From Chamaea fasciata (taxonomy: Eukaryota > Chordata > Aves > Passeriformes > Sylviidae), in contig JARCOQ010000182.1 in assembly GCA_029207755.1 (NCBI GenBank), positions 1 to 64,000 on the forward strand: a stretch of 64,000 bases of DNA. Reading direction: 5' to 3'. The notes beneath the pieces were generated by a model. The model was not told where the DNA came from and searched no databases. It worked only from the letters and a program-made list of their open reading frames with translations. The stretch's first letter is position 1. The number at the start of each line of letters is the position of its first letter. Below are positions 1-18,200 of the stretch, one piece after another. The translations under genes and the position numbers were made by a program.

Positions 1-1337
<1,337 letters not shown>

Positions 1338-1504
1338 GCAGCAGGACAGGCAGGATCCAGGGCAGGCTGCAGTGCACCACAGCCCTTTCCTGCTGGGGCA
1401 ATGCCTGCTGATCCAAAGGCAGCCTCAGTGTCAAAACCCTGCTCTGTCCCGCCCACATTTCTCTCCGGTGTGCAGGCAAACACTGGAGTTGATCTAATTG
1501 TTGA

Positions 1505-1510
1505 AATAAA
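1505..1510 (+). terminator. Polyadenylation signal AATAAA, copy A
   Basis: Canonical hexamer starting 168 nt after the stop codon, followed by a T-rich, GT-containing stretch (gctttgttc). This implies a 3' UTR of about 190 nt. Confidence 0.75.
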
Positions 1511-2977
1511 GCTAGCTTTGTTCACAGGGAACCATCTTTTCGGTGTAATTCCAATTCCTGGGAAGGGCAACAAGTGCCACCTTCGGCACCTGCAGAATGA
1601 GCCTGAGGCACAAAGGGACAGAGTGGGCTCCAGAGAGCACCAGTGTGCCTGGTCAGAGAGGAGAGTGCCCTGAGCCACCATGGGCTGGAGGAACCCGGTA
1701 CACCAAGCCTAGGAAGGGGATAGGACAAAAGCAGACACCTTGGGGACAGTGCTCAAATGCCCGTGGGCTGATGATTTAGGGCCTGGTGTAGGCTTGGGCA
1801 AAGAGAACAGACCAGAGACAGTCCCAAGCATGACAAGGGAAGCTCCTGCCTCCTGAGTGGACTGCCAGTGATGGCTTGGGAGGGCTGACCTGAAACAGAG
1901 ATTGGACAGAGATAAAAAAGGAAGTAGGTATTTCTTGAAAGGCCTCCAGAATCCACCTTGGCCAGGACAGGAGCCTGATCAGGGCTATCCACAAGTTGGA
2001 CAAATAATGGCCACAAAATGGCTGCCGGGTCACAAGATCTTAAGGTTTTATTAAGTTTTGGTCCATTTGCATATTGGGGTTTAATTGTCCAATTGCAGCT
2101 TCGGGTTGTGGGGTCTCATCCTTCTTGTTTTCTCTCTTCAGTCCGCTGTTGTTTATGCTGTTGGCCTGAAAGTTGTCCTTGGTCCTCAGCAGGAAAAGGA
2201 TTTGTTTGTCTACTTACTCTATGAAAAGAGCCTACTAGCACTTAATGCCAGGCTCAGAACTACACCCCTAAGCAGCACAGAATCTGAAACTAGGAAAGCT
2301 AAAGCTTAAGGCCCGTCACCAGTGCCCTAAGGCAGGGCCAGAGTTCACAGGTAGTAAAGGGGGACTGATGTGCTGGGCGGTCACACTTCACAGATACTCA
2401 AAGGAAGAGCTGGGCTCATTCTGGGGAGAGGAACCTGGCAGAAACAGTAGGAGAGCACACCGGGAATGCCATGGAAGGCCAAAGTGAGTGGGCCAACAGC
2501 AGCTGCAACACCGAGGCTGTTCACAGGCAGGGAGGGCCAAGCCTGGGAGCCATGGGGAAAAGATCCCTGGGCTTGGCTCCAAATTTGGGAGGAGACAAAG
2601 GCAGAGACAGGGAGGAGTCAAGGAAGATGAGGTTGCTGTGTAAGTCTGGCAAATGGAGAGAAGGAGCAGTCAAAGATCCAGCTGCACAGACACAAACTGC
2701 AGCTTGCCGTGCTTCCTTGTCTGAGTGCTGCACATAAGCACCACAGGATGGGCAAGAACCTTCTTATCTCGACTCACTAATTAACAAATCCTCTACAAAC
2801 TGTACAAATTTGCCCCAGAATTTATACTCTTTTCAATCAAACCTCAATATTTGGGGCGGTGGGACGGGCAAAGAAAAAAATGACAGCCTAATGCCACGGG
2901 GAAGACAGTTGTTGAAGGCAGTTGCTGTCTTTTCCAGGTGAAGGCAAGTGAACACTGACTTTCTAAATATACTGGAA

Positions 2978-3556
2978 TGTTGCGGTGTGAAAATTATTAC
3001 TTTGCAACTTTACGTAGAATGGTTTGTTCCAGATTACCCCGTGTTCCAACCCCTTTGGTTTTTCCCTAGTTGTGGCTCCTGTCCATCTCCCTGCAACCCT
3101 GCCCAGACTCTGGTGGGGGGCTGGGGTGATTGGCAGAGCCTATGACTTCTCCGCCCTGTAGCGTGTATCAGATGCCCTGCGTACTGTCTTTTTGTCCTGG
3201 TAACTCCCACCCCCCATGGTATTGGTCCTGGGCTAATCCCTGCCCCTCTCCACACCCCTGGTACTTAAGGTCAAGGAGAGCCCAGAGAAGTCATTTTTCA
3301 CCTGGCCAGCTGGCAGCAATCAACCTATCTTGTCACCCACGTGAGAGTCTGCCTGTCTTCCACGCCGGAGCCACACTTCTACCTGAGGGCCAGGGCTCAC
3401 ACAGCAAGAAGGAACCGGAGCTGTACCAATTAATGCGTGTTCAGGACCGAGCTAGCCGTTGCAGCTCTGAACGCCCGCAGTAATGGAAGGCTTCAAAATG
3501 CCTTGGGCTAGGTGTCACTCCGTCTGCTTCTGGATATTCTTCTTGGGTTCCAGGCA
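2978..3556 (+). mobile_element. LTR-like sequence (possible solo LTR of an avian ERV)
   Basis: The stretch opens with TGTTGCGG and could end at CCAGGCA, giving a TG...CA frame of about 580 bp. Inside are a GC-rich U3-like part, a TATA-like TACTTAAGG at 3262-3270 and an ATTAAT/AATGGAAGG area near 3479-3487 that could be a decayed poly-A signal. I see no matching target-site duplication and no internal region, so the boundaries are guesses. Equivalent positions in later units: 9846-10424, 16715-17293, 23579-24157, 30446-31024, 37308-37886, 44178-44756, 51048-51626 and 57920-58498. Confidence 0.3.
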
Positions 3557-3802
3557 AATGGAGTCCTGTCTCACGGCATGTGGCATTCTTCCCTTTGTAT
3601 TAATCAAGGTGGGCTGTGCTGAGAGCAATCATCCCACATCTGTACTTGCCCCTGCCAGCCTGGCATAAGCTTCTTCAAATATTTACTGAAGTAAATTTCA
3701 GGGGCTGCCCGCTCACTAAAGACACTGAGTCCAAGAGTGTCACTCAGGGTTGGGGATGGTCATTACCCTGCCCAGAGGGGAGACAAGCTTCGAGCTGCCC
3801 CA

Positions 3803-4371
3803 TCATCCTGGCACAACCTTACTGTGCAAAATTCTGCTGCCCATTAAGAAGTTCTCCCAGTTCTCTACAACTTTGGCCACAGACACGTCCTCACCTAAAC
3901 CAGGGATATTTCCGACCACGTCAAACACCTTGGTGCATGTGAAGCCCTCTTCTGCGTGCCAAGAAGGGATTTCCACCCCCTTCTGTGTGTGCTCTGGCAC
4001 CCATTGTGCGGCATGAGGGACACAAGGTTCTCCCTGTGCCTGTGTGCAAAAGCCTTCAAGCAGAGACTCGAGCCCCTCTACCTCACAACTTACGGGGGCC
4101 TCCACAACTCCTCTGTGGCCACCTCACACCGCTCGTGCTGCGCACACCTTCTCCACCCACTACCCACGACTTCACCGAATCTGCGGCAAATGCCACAGCA
4201 ATAGAGAGGCTCAATTCCACGCTTATAATTTACACAGACTCTGCACATGGAATTATAACACTCCTCCCGTGGCTCCTTCCTGCTCTAAAGGTCCCAGGTG
4301 AACTCACCAGTAGCTGCTCTTAAGGACGGAGGCTCCAGCAGTACTGTCCTTAGGTCCCATCTGGGCTGCCA
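3803..4371 (-). mobile_element. Possible antisense retroviral leader with a short open frame (ERV remnant)
   Basis: On the minus strand, 4371-4353 reads TGGCAGCCCAGATGGGACC directly after TTT and a CA, the arrangement expected at an LTR/primer-binding-site junction. About 50 nt further is CTACTG|GTGAGT, like a leader splice donor. A 100-codon frame (4105-3803) follows and stays open in all nine spacers. I do not recognise its product; a gag N-terminus is a guess from position only, and the frame may be chance. No pol or env is visible. Junction equivalents: 11221-11239, 18090-18108 (one base changed), 24954-24972, 31821-31839, 38683-38701, 45553-45571, 52423-52441 and 59295-59313. Confidence 0.25.
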
Positions 4372-4814
4372 AAATGCTGAGGAATCTCCCCTGTGTGACC
4401 ATTCCAGAGGCACAGGTGACTCCAACAAGCTGATGGGTGACCCGTTTGATTCCCTACCCACACCACTCTCAGCCAGTCAGAGCGGGTATCCGTACCCATT
4501 CAACCTCAGGATTCATTCCCCCAGCAGACTCGCAGATGTCACATTCCAGAAAGAGCCACCGGCTCCTGCTGCAGCACTCAGGGTCCGTTCAAATCCCTGG
4601 CCTGTGCCACAGCTCCCTGTGCCCTCTGTCATGCAAAGGGTGGCAGTCTCTGGTCCCAGACTCCCACCAGCCAGAGCTCAATCTGCAGCTGGCACTGCAG
4701 CTGCACAACCAGCTCCCTGCCCCAAATGGATTCCTCAGCAGCTGCTGGCCTCAGAGACTGCACAGCCTCATCCTGCAAGAAGAGGGGCCTAAAGAAAGCA
4801 GCAGAGAGCAACCC

Positions 4815-5773
4815 TTCTTACAAGGGCAGGTCCTCAAAGGACAAGGGCAATGGCTTTACAGCGACAGAGGGTAGCTTCGTATGAGATACTGGGAAGAAAT
4901 TCTTGACTGTCAGGCTGCAGACATACTGGCACGGGTTGCCCAGAGCAGCTGCGGATGCCTGTTTTTCATGTAGGCAAAGTCAGCACAGAAGACACAGACA
5001 CCAACTTCAGGAATAAATGCAACTTACTGTAATTCAAAACCGCAAAGAATGGGAAAAGGATAAGCTAAGCAATGCATCTAATCGTTACTGTAAAAGACTG
5101 CCTACAGTGATGAAGGGAGACACATCACAAGTTACCCTAATCCTTGACCATCATGCAGGTCTGCCCATCAACGGGGGGGGAAGCCAGTGTCAGTCACAGT
5201 GAAGGACTGGAGAACCACTGCCAGCAACTGGGAAATCCTGCAGGTGCCTTCCCCTCCAGGCAGTGAGGTTTCTGACTGGGCTGCGAGAGAGGCCCATCTT
5301 TATGCTGTTGAATAAACAAGCTACCAGAACTTCTAGTGCAGGATCATCTGGTTTTTTTCTCCTCTTGGGATGCTCCCCAGGCCTTGGAGGACTCCAGGAG
5401 GAACCAAGGAAGTTGTCTGTGATCCTACATCCCAAAAGAAGGCCAGATGTGGCCTTGTCCAGTTTCTGATTAGCGAAAGGCAAATCCACGTTTTGCCGAT
5501 GAGCGGATCTCGACAACATTTGGTTGGAAGGTTCACGCAGAGGCCAACCTTTGATCAAGAGCTCTGGTTCCTGCCTCAGTCAGGTCCTGTTGATAAAGAC
5601 TTTGTACTTCAATGTCCCATCCTCCCTCAAATTGTCCAACGACAGCTTCTGAGCCAGGCTCTGAGCAAACTTCTCCAGTACAAACTATCCATCCCTACCA
5701 ATGGCAGGAAGTCAGAGCTATGTGATTTCCAAGGTCCCTTCCACCCCAAACCATTCCACGGCCCATGGATTCG
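4815..5773 (+). mobile_element. CR1-type LINE 3' end, split by a ~650-bp insertion (spacer A)
   Basis: Piece 1 (4815-4961) matches the CR1 3' UTR pattern: a 'gacaagggcaatgg' stretch, then 'agaaattcttgactgt', then 'ggttgcccagagcagctg' and 'ggatgcc'. Piece 2 (5611-5773) resumes at the same point with 'aatgtcccatcc', followed by 'gctctgagcaa', 'ggcaggaagtc' and the diagnostic 'aaggtcccttcc...aaaccattcca'. The usual terminal octamer repeat is decayed. 4962-5610 is therefore a nested insertion; it contains AATAAA at 5311-5316 and is otherwise unidentified. Order and strand of the pieces agree with one + strand element. Confidence 0.7.
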
Positions 5774-5969
5774 GTGTTGCCCCTCCCCCAGTGGGCCCCG
5801 GTTGCACAGGCCCCCACAGCGCCCCAAACACGGAACCCAGCCCTCAGTGACATCAGCCCCGGGGCCGGGGCCACCACGGGCAGCGCGGCTGCTGCCGGGC
5901 ACTGCGGCTGTGGCTGTGCTGCTGCACGGAGCCCTCAGTGCTTGCAGCTGACACGTGCCTCTGGCAGCC
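5774..5969 (+). promoter_or_regulatory. GC-rich promoter region of copy B with CRE-like octamer
   Basis: About 200 bp between the CR1 tail and the start codon, very GC-rich and without a clear TATA box. TGACATCA at 5848-5855 differs by one base from the palindromic CRE TGACGTCA. CREM/CREB-type control is established for many spermatid genes, so this is a reasonable candidate, but one octamer is weak evidence. The site lies 122 nt upstream of the ATG in every copy: 12716, 19585, 26449, 33316, 40179, 47048, 53918 and 60790. The ATG context (gcagccATGa) has G at -3. Confidence 0.35.
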
Positions 5970-8206
<2,237 letters not shown>

Positions 8207-8373
8207 GCAGCAGGACAGGCAGGATCCAGGGCAGGCTGCAGTGCACCACAGCCCTTTCCTGCTGGGGCAATGCCTGCTGATCCAAAGGCAGCCTCAGTGT
8301 CAAAACCCTGCTCTGTCCCGCCCACATTTCTCTCCGGTGTGCAGGCAAACACTGGAGTTGATCTAATTGTTGA

Positions 8374-8379
8374 AATAAA
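8374..8379 (+). terminator. Polyadenylation signal AATAAA, copy B
   Basis: Hexamer 168 nt past the stop of copy B with a GT-rich stretch downstream. Confidence 0.75.
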
Positions 8380-11300
8380 GCTAGCTTTGTTCACAGGGAA
8401 CCATCTTTTCGGTGTAATTCCAATTCCTGGGAAGGGCAACAAGTGCCACCTTCGGCACCTGCAGAATGAGCCTGAGGCACAAAGGGACAGAGTGGCTCCA
8501 GAGAGCACCAGTGTGCCTGGTCAGAGAGGAGAGTGCCCTGAGCCACCATGGGCTGGAGGAACCCGGTACACCAAGCCTAGGAAGGGGATAGGACAAAAGC
8601 AGACACCTTGGGGACAGTGCTCAAATGCCCGTGGGCTGATGATTTAGGGCCTGGTGTAGGCTTGGGCAAAGAGAACAGACCAGAGACAGTCCCAAGCATG
8701 ACAAGGGAAGCTCCTGCCTCCTGAGTGGACTGCCAGTGATGGCTTGGGAGGGCTGACCTGAAACAGAGATTGGACAGAGATAAAAAAGGAAGTAGGTATT
8801 TCTTGAAAGGCCTCCAGAATCCACCTTGGCCAGGACAGGAGCCTGATCAGGGCTATCCACAAGTTGGACAAATAATGGCCACAAAATGGCTGCCGGGTCA
8901 CAAGATCTTAAGGTTTTATTAAGTTTTGGTCCATTTGCATATTGGGGTTTAATTGTCCAATTGCAGCTTCGGGTTGTGGGGTCTCATCCTTCTTGTTTTC
9001 TCTCTTCAGTCCGCTGTTGTTTATGCTGTTGGCCTGAAAGTTGTCCTTGGTCCTCAGCAGGAAAAGGATTTGTTTGTCTACTTACTCTATGAAAAGAGCC
9101 TACTAGCACTTAATGCCAGGCTCAGAACTACACCCCTAAGCAGCACAGAATCTGAAACTAGGAAAGCTAAAGCTTAAGGCCCGTCACCAGTGCCCTAAGG
9201 CAGAGCCAGAGTTCACAGGTAGTAAAGGGGGACTGATGTGCTGGGCGGTCACACTTCACAGATACTCAAAGGAAGAGCTGGGCTCATTCTGGGGAGAGGA
9301 ACCTGGCAGAAACAGTAGGAGAGCACACCGGGAATGCCATGGAAGGCCAAAGTGAGTGGGCCAACAGCAGCTGCAACACCGAGGCTGTTCACAGGCAGGG
9401 AGGGCCAAGCCTGGGAGCCATGGGGAAAAGATCCCTGGGCTTGGCTCCAAATTTGGGAGGAGACAAAGGCAGAGACAGGGAGGAGTCAAGGAAGATGAGG
9501 TTGCTGTGTAAGTCTGGCAAATGGAGAGAAGGAGCAGTCAAAGATCCAGCTGCACAGACACAAACTGCAGCTTGCCGTGCTTCCTTGTCTGAGTGCTGCA
9601 CATAAGCACCACAGGATGGGCAAGAACCTTCTTATCTCGACTCACTAATTAACAAATCCTCTACAAACTGTACAAATTTGCCCCAGAATTTATACTCTTT
9701 TCAATCAAACCTCAATATTTGGGGCGGTGGGACGGGCAAAGAAAAAAATGACAGCCTAATGCCACGGGGAAGACAGTTGTTGAAGGCAGTTGCTGTCTTT
9801 TCCAGGTGAAGGCAAGTGAACACTGACTTTCTAAATATACTGGAATGTTGCGGTGTGAAAATTATTACTTTGCAACTTTACGTAGAATGGTTTGTTCCAG
9901 ATTACCCCGTGTTCCAACCCCTTTGGTTTTTCCCTAGTTGTGGCTCCTGTCCATCTCCCTGCAACCCTGCCCAGACTCTGGTGGGGGGCTGGGGTGATTG
10001 GCAGAGCCTATGACTTCTCCGCCCTGTAGCGTGTATCAGATGCCCTGCGTACTGTCTTTTTGTCCTGGTAACTCCCACCCCCCATGGTATTGGTCCTGGG
10101 CTAATCCCTGCCCCTCTCCACACCCCTGGTACTTAAGGTCAAGGAGAGCCCAGAGAAGTCATTTTTCACCTGGCCAGCTGGCAGCAATCAACCTATCTTG
10201 TCACCCACGTGAGAGTCTGCCTGTCTTCCACGCCGGAGCCACACTTCTACCTGAGGGCCAGGGCTCACACAGCAAGAAGGAACCGGAGCTGTACCAATTA
10301 ATGCGTGTTCAGGACCGAGCTAGCCGTTGCAGCTCTGAACGCCCGCAGTAATGGAAGGCTTCAAAATGCCTTGGGCTAGGTGTCACTCCGTCTGCTTCTG
10401 GATATTCTTCTTGGGTTCCAGGCAAATGGAGTCCTGTCTCACGGCATGTGGCATTCTTCCCTTTGTATTAATCAAGGTGGGCTGTGCTGAGAGCAATCAT
10501 CCCACATCTGTACTTGCCCCTGCCAGCCTGGCATAAGCTTCTTCAAATATTTACTGAAGTAAATTTCAGGGGCTGCCCGCTCACTAAAGACACTGAGTCC
10601 AAGAGTGTCACTCAGGGTTGGGGATGGTCATTACCCTGCCCAGAGGGGAGACAAGCTTCGAGCTGCCCCATCATCCTGGCACAACCTTACTGTGCAAAAT
10701 TCTGCTGCCCATTAAGAAGTTCTCCCAGTTCTCTACAACTTTGGCCACAGACACGTCCTCACCTAAACCAGGGATATTTCCGACCACGTCAAACACCTTG
10801 GTGCATGTGAAGCCCTCTTCTGCGTGCCAAGAAGGGATTTCCACCCCCTTCTGTGTGTGCTCTGGCACCCATTGTGCGGCATGAGGGACACAAGGTTCTC
10901 CCTGTGCCTGTGTGCAAAAGCCTTCAAGCAGAGACTCGAGCCCCTCTACCTCACAACTTACGGGGGCCTCCACAACTCCTCTGTGGCCACCTCACACCGC
11001 TCGTGCTGCGCACACCTTCTCCACCCACTACCCACGACTTCACCGAATCTGCGGCAAATGCCACAGCAATAGAGAGGCTCAATTCCACGCTTATAATTTA
11101 CACAGACTCTGCACATGGAATTATAACACTCCTCCCGTGGCTCCTTCCTGCTCTAAAGGTCCCAGGTGAACTCACCAGTAGCTGCTCTTAAGGACGGAGG
11201 CTCCAGCAGTACTGTCCTTAGGTCCCATCTGGGCTGCCAAAATGCTGAGGAATCTCCCCTGTGTGACCATTCCAGAGGCACAGGTGACTCCAACAAGCTG

Positions 11301-11682
11301 ATGGGTGACCCGTTTGATTCCCTACCCACACCACTCTCAGCCAGTCAGAGCGGGTATCCGTACCCATTCAACCTCAGGATTCATTCCCCCAGCAGACTCG
11401 CAGATGTCACATTCCAGAAAGAGCCACCGGCTCCTGCTGCAGCACTCAGGGTCCGTTCAAATCCCTGGCCTGTGCCACAGCTCCCTGTGCCCTCTGTCAT
11501 GCAAAGGGTGGCAGTCTCTGGTCCCAGACTCCCACCAGCCAGAGCTCAATCTGCAGCTGGCACTGCAGCTGCACAACCAGCTCCCTGCCCCAAATGGATT
11601 CCTCAGCAGCTGCTGGCCTCAGAGACTGCACAGCCTCATCCTGCAAGAAGAGGGGCCTAAAGAAAGCAGCAGAGAGCAGCCC

Positions 11683-12641
11683 TTCTTACAAGGGCAGGTC
11701 CTCAAAGGACAAGGGCAATGGCTTTACAGCGACAGAGGGTAGCTTCGTATGAGATACTGGGAAGAAATTCTTGACTGTCAGGCTGCAGACATACTGGCAC
11801 GGGTTGCCCAGAGCAGCTGCGGATGCCTGTTTTTCATGTAGGCAAAGTCAGCACAGAAGACACAGACACCAACTTCAGGAATAAATGCAACTTACTGTAA
11901 TTCAAAACCGCAAAGAATGGGAAAAGGATAAGCTAAGCAATGCATCTAATCGTTACTGTAAAAGACTGCCTACAGTGATGAAGGGAGACACATCACAAGT
12001 TACCCTAATCCTTGACCATCATGCAGGTCTGCCCATCAACGGGGGGGGAAGCCAGTGTCAGTCACAGTGAAGGACTGGAGAACCACTGCCAGCAACTGGG
12101 AAATCCTGCAGGTGCCTTCCCCTCCAGGCAGTGAGGTTTCTGACTGGGCTGCGAGAGAGGCCCATCTTTATGCTGTTGAATAAACAAGCTACCAGAACTT
12201 CTAGTGCAGGATCATCTGGTTTTTTTCTCCTCTTGGGATGCTCCCCAGGCCTTGGAGGACTCCAGGAGGAACCAAGGAAGTTGTCTGTGATCCTACATCC
12301 CAAAAGAAGGCCAGATGTGGCCTTGTCCAGTTTCTGATTAGCGAAAGGCAAATCCACGTTTTGCCGATGAGCGGATCTCGACAACATTTGGTTGGAAGGT
12401 TCACGCAGAGGCCAACCTTTGATCAAGAGCTCTGGTTCCTGCCTCAGTCAGGTCCTGTTGATAAAGACTTTGTACTTCAATGTCCCATCCTCCCTCAAAT
12501 TGTCCAACGACAGCTTCTGAGCCAGGCTCTGAGCAAACTTCTCCAGTACAAACTATCCATCCCTACCAATGGCAGGAAGTCAGAGCTATGTGATTTCCAA
12601 GGTCCCTTCCACCCCAAACCATTCCACGGCCCATGGATTCG
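11683..12641 (+). mobile_element. CR1 3' end, split (spacer B)
   Basis: Pieces at 11683-11829 and 12479-12641, separated by the same nested insertion as in spacer A. Identical junctions show that both insertions predate the amplification. Confidence 0.7.
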
Positions 12642-12837
12642 GTGTTGCCCCTCCCCCAGTGGGCCCCGGTTGCACAGGCCCCCACAGCGCCCCAAACACG
12701 GAACCCAGCCCTCAGTGACATCAGCCCCGGGGCCGGGGCCACCACGGGCAGCGCGGCTGCTGCCGGGCACTGCGGCTGTGGCTGTGCTGCTGCACGGAGC
12801 CCTCAGTGCTTGCAGCTGACACGTGCCTCTGGCAGCC

Positions 12838-15075
<2,238 letters not shown>

Positions 15076-15242
15076 GCAGCAGGACAGGCAGGATCCAGGG
15101 CAGGCTGCAGTGCACCACAGCCCTTTCCTGCTGGGGCAATGCCTGCTGATCCAAAGGCAGCCTCAGTGTCAAAACCCTGCTCTGTCCCGCCCACATTTCT
15201 CTCCGGTGTGCAGGCAAACACTGGAGTTGATCTAATTGTTGA

Positions 15243-15248
15243 AATAAA
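15243..15248 (+). terminator. Polyadenylation signal AATAAA, copy C
   Basis: Hexamer 168 nt past the stop of copy C. Confidence 0.75.
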
Positions 15249-18200
15249 GCTAGCTTTGTTCACAGGGAACCATCTTTTCGGTGTAATTCCAATTCCTGGG
15301 AAGGGCAACAAGTGCCACCTTCGGCACCTGCAGAATGAGCCTGAGGCACAAAGGGACAGAGTGGCTCCAGAGAGCACCAGTGTGCCTGGTCAGAGAGGAG
15401 AGTGCCCTGAGCCACCATGGGCTGGAGGAACCCGGTACACCAAGCCTAGGAAGGGGATAGGACAAAAGCAGACACCTTGGGGACAGTGCTCAAATGCCCG
15501 TGGGCTGATGATTTAGGGCCTGGTGTAGGCTTGGGCAAAGAGAACAGACCAGAGACAGTCCCAAGCATGACAAGGGAAGCTCCTGCCTCCTGAGTGGACT
15601 GCCAGTGATGGCTTGGGAGGGCTGACCTGAAACAGAGATTGGACAGAGATAAAAAAGGAAGTAGGTATTTCTTGAAAGGCCTCCAGAATCCACCTTGGCC
15701 AGGACAGGAGCCTGATCAGGGCTATCCACAAGTTGGACAAATAATGGCCACAAAATGGCTGCCGGGTCACAAGATCTTAAGGTTTTATTAAGTTTTGGTC
15801 CATTTGCATATTGGGGTTTAATTGTCCAATTGCAGCTTCGGGTTGTGGGGTCTCATCCTTCTTGTTTTCTCTCTTCAGTCCGCTGTTGTTTATGCTGTTG
15901 GCCTGAAAGTTGTCCTTGGTCCTCAGCAGGAAAAGGATTTGTTTGTCTACTTACTCTATGAAAAGAGCCTACTAGCACTTAATGCCAGGCTCAGAACTAC
16001 ACCCCTAAGCAGCACAGAATCTGAAACTAGGAAAGCTAAAGCTTAAGGCCCGTCACCAGTGCCCTAAGGCAGGGCCAGAGTTCACAGGTAGTAAAGGGGG
16101 ACTGATGTGCTGGGCGGTCACACTTCACAGATACTCAAAGGAAGAGCTGGGCTCATTCTGGGGAGAGGAACCTGGCAGAAACAGTAGGAGAGCACACCGG
16201 GAATGCCATGGAAGGCCAAAGTGAGTGGGCCAACAGCAGCTGCAACACCGAGGCTGTTCACAGGCAGGGAGGGCCAAGCCTGGGAGCCATGGGGAAAAGA
16301 TCCCTGGGCTTGGCTCCAAATTTGGGAGGAGACAAAGGCAGAGACAGGGAGGAGTCAAGGAAGATGAGGTTGCTGTGTAAGTCTGGCAAACGGAGAGAAG
16401 GAGCAGTCAAAGATCCAGCTGCACAGACACAAACTGCAGCTTGCCGTGCTTCCTTGTCTGAGTGCTGCACATAAGCACCACAGGATGGGCAAGAACCTTC
16501 TTATCTCGACTCACTAATTAACAAATCCTCTACAAACTGTACAAATTTGCCCCAGAATTTATACTCTTTTCAATCAAACCTCAATATTTGGGGCGGTGGG
16601 ACGGGCAAAGAAAAAAATGACAGCCTAATGCCACGGGGAAGACAGTTGTTGAAGGCAGTTGCTGTCTTTTCCAGGTGAAGGCAAGTGAACACTGACTTTC
16701 TAAATATACTGGAATGTTGCGGTGTGAAAATTATTACTTTGCAACTTTACGTAGAATGGTTTGTTCCAGATTACCCCGTGTTCCAACCCCTTTGGTTTTT
16801 CCCTAGTTGTGGCTCCTGTCCATCTCCCTGCAACCCTGCCCAGACTCTGGTGGGGGGCTGGGGTGATTGGCAGAGCCTATGACTTCTCCGCCCTGTAGCG
16901 TGTATCAGATGCCCTGCGTACTGTCTTTTTGTCCTGGTAACTCCCACCCCCCATGGTATTGGTCCTGGGCTAATCCCTGCCCCTCTCCACACCCCTGGTA
17001 CTTAAGGTCAAGGAGAGCCCAGAGAAGTCATTTTTCACCTGGCCAGCTGGCAGCAATCAACCTATCTTGTCACCCACGTGAGAGTCTGCCTGTCTTCCAC
17101 GCCGGAGCCACACTTCTACCTGAGGGCCAGGGCTCACACAGCAAGAAGGAACCGGAGCTGTACCAATTAATGCGTGTTCAGGACCGAGCTAGCCGTTGCA
17201 GCTCTGAACGCCCGCAGTAATGGAAGGCTTCAAAATGCCTTGGGCTAGGTGTCACTCCGTCTGCTTCTGGATATTCTTCTTGGGTTCCAGGCAAATGGAG
17301 TCCTGTCTCACGGCATGTGGCATTCTTCCCTTTGTATTAATCAAGGTGGGCTGTGCTGAGAGCAATCATCCCACATCTGTACTTGCCCCTGCCAGCCTGG
17401 CATAAGCTTCTTCAAATATTTACTGAAGTAAATTTCAGGGGCTGCCCGCTCACTAAAGACACTGAGTCCAAGAGTGTCACTCAGGGTTGGGGATGGTCAT
17501 TACCCTGCCCAGAGGGGAGACAAGCTTCGAGCTGCCCCATCATCCTGGCACAACCTTACTGTGCAAAATTCTGCTGCCCATTAAGAAGTTCTCCCAGTTC
17601 TCTACAACTTTGGCCACAGACACGTCCTCACCTAAACCAGGGATATTTCCGACCACGTCAAACACCTTGGTGCATGTGAAGCCCTCTTCTGCGTGCCAAG
17701 AAGGGATTTCCACCCCCTTCTGTGTGTGCTCTGGCACCCATTGTGCGGCATGAGGGACACAAGGTTCTCCCTGTGCCTGTGTGCAAAAGCCTTCAAGCAG
17801 AGACTCGAGCCCCTCTACCTCACAACTTACGGGGGCCTCCACAACTCCTCTGTGGCCACCTCACACCGCTCGTGCTGCGCACACCTTCTCCACCCACTAC
17901 CCACGACTTCACCGAATCTGCGGCAAATGCCACAGCAATAGAGAGGCTCAATTCCACGCTTATAATTTACACAGACTCTGCACATGGAATTATAACACTC
18001 CTCCCGTGGCTCCTTCCTGCTCTAAAGGTCCCAGGTGAACTCACCAGTAGCTGCTCTTAAGGACGGAGGCTCCAGCAGTACTGTCCTTAGGTCCCATCTG
18101 AGCTGCCAAAATGCTGAGGAATCTCCCCTGTGTGACCATTCCAGAGGCACAGGTGACTCCAACAAGCTGATGGGTGACCCGTTTGATTCCCTACCCACAC

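Larger units (their letters stand above)
1338..5969. other. Spacer A between copies A and B: no convincing gene
   Basis: 4,632 bp (one base longer than the other spacers, from the extra G near 1625). The first ~190 bp are the 3' UTR of copy A. 1530-2000 is unique-looking sequence with nothing I recognise. 2016-2330 is AT-rich and carries an AATAAA on the minus strand (2047-2052); it could be an old antisense LTR but I cannot prove it. 2340-2977 is unassigned. 2978-3556 is LTR-like. 3557-3800 is unassigned. 3803-4371 looks like an antisense retroelement leader. 4372-4814 is unassigned. 4815-5773 is a split CR1 tail, and 5774-5969 is the promoter region of copy B. The spacer haplotype is the 'proximal' one (see findings). 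Confidence 0.8.
8207..12837. other. Spacer B: no convincing gene
   Basis: 4,631 bp with the same order of parts as spacer A. It carries the proximal haplotype shared with A and C: cgcccgcagtaatgg near 10347, ccttactgtgc near 10689, cttaaggacgg near 11190, gaaatcctgcagg near 12104. Like A, it has ggcaaatggagag near 9520. Unlike A and C, it has gcagccc near 11677 and ggcagagcc near 9202, states otherwise found in distal spacers. Confidence 0.8.

Noticed and set aside
4326..4352. TAAGGAC/GTCCTTA inverted repeat near the PBS-like site as a regulatory hairpin
   Set aside because: Only seven base pairs with a long loop, and spacers D-I lose a base of it (TCAGGAC), so there is no sign that it is kept.
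4298..4874. Overlapping + strand frames of 164 and 145 codons in each spacer
   Set aside because: No domain, no splice or promoter context, and the second runs into CR1-derived sequence. They look like chance frames in GC-rich DNA.
5370..5951. A 193-codon + strand frame just upstream of each gene, as a possible upstream gene or extra exon
   Set aside because: It crosses the nested insertion, the CR1 tail and the promoter region, so it is a composite of repeats with no protein-like pattern.
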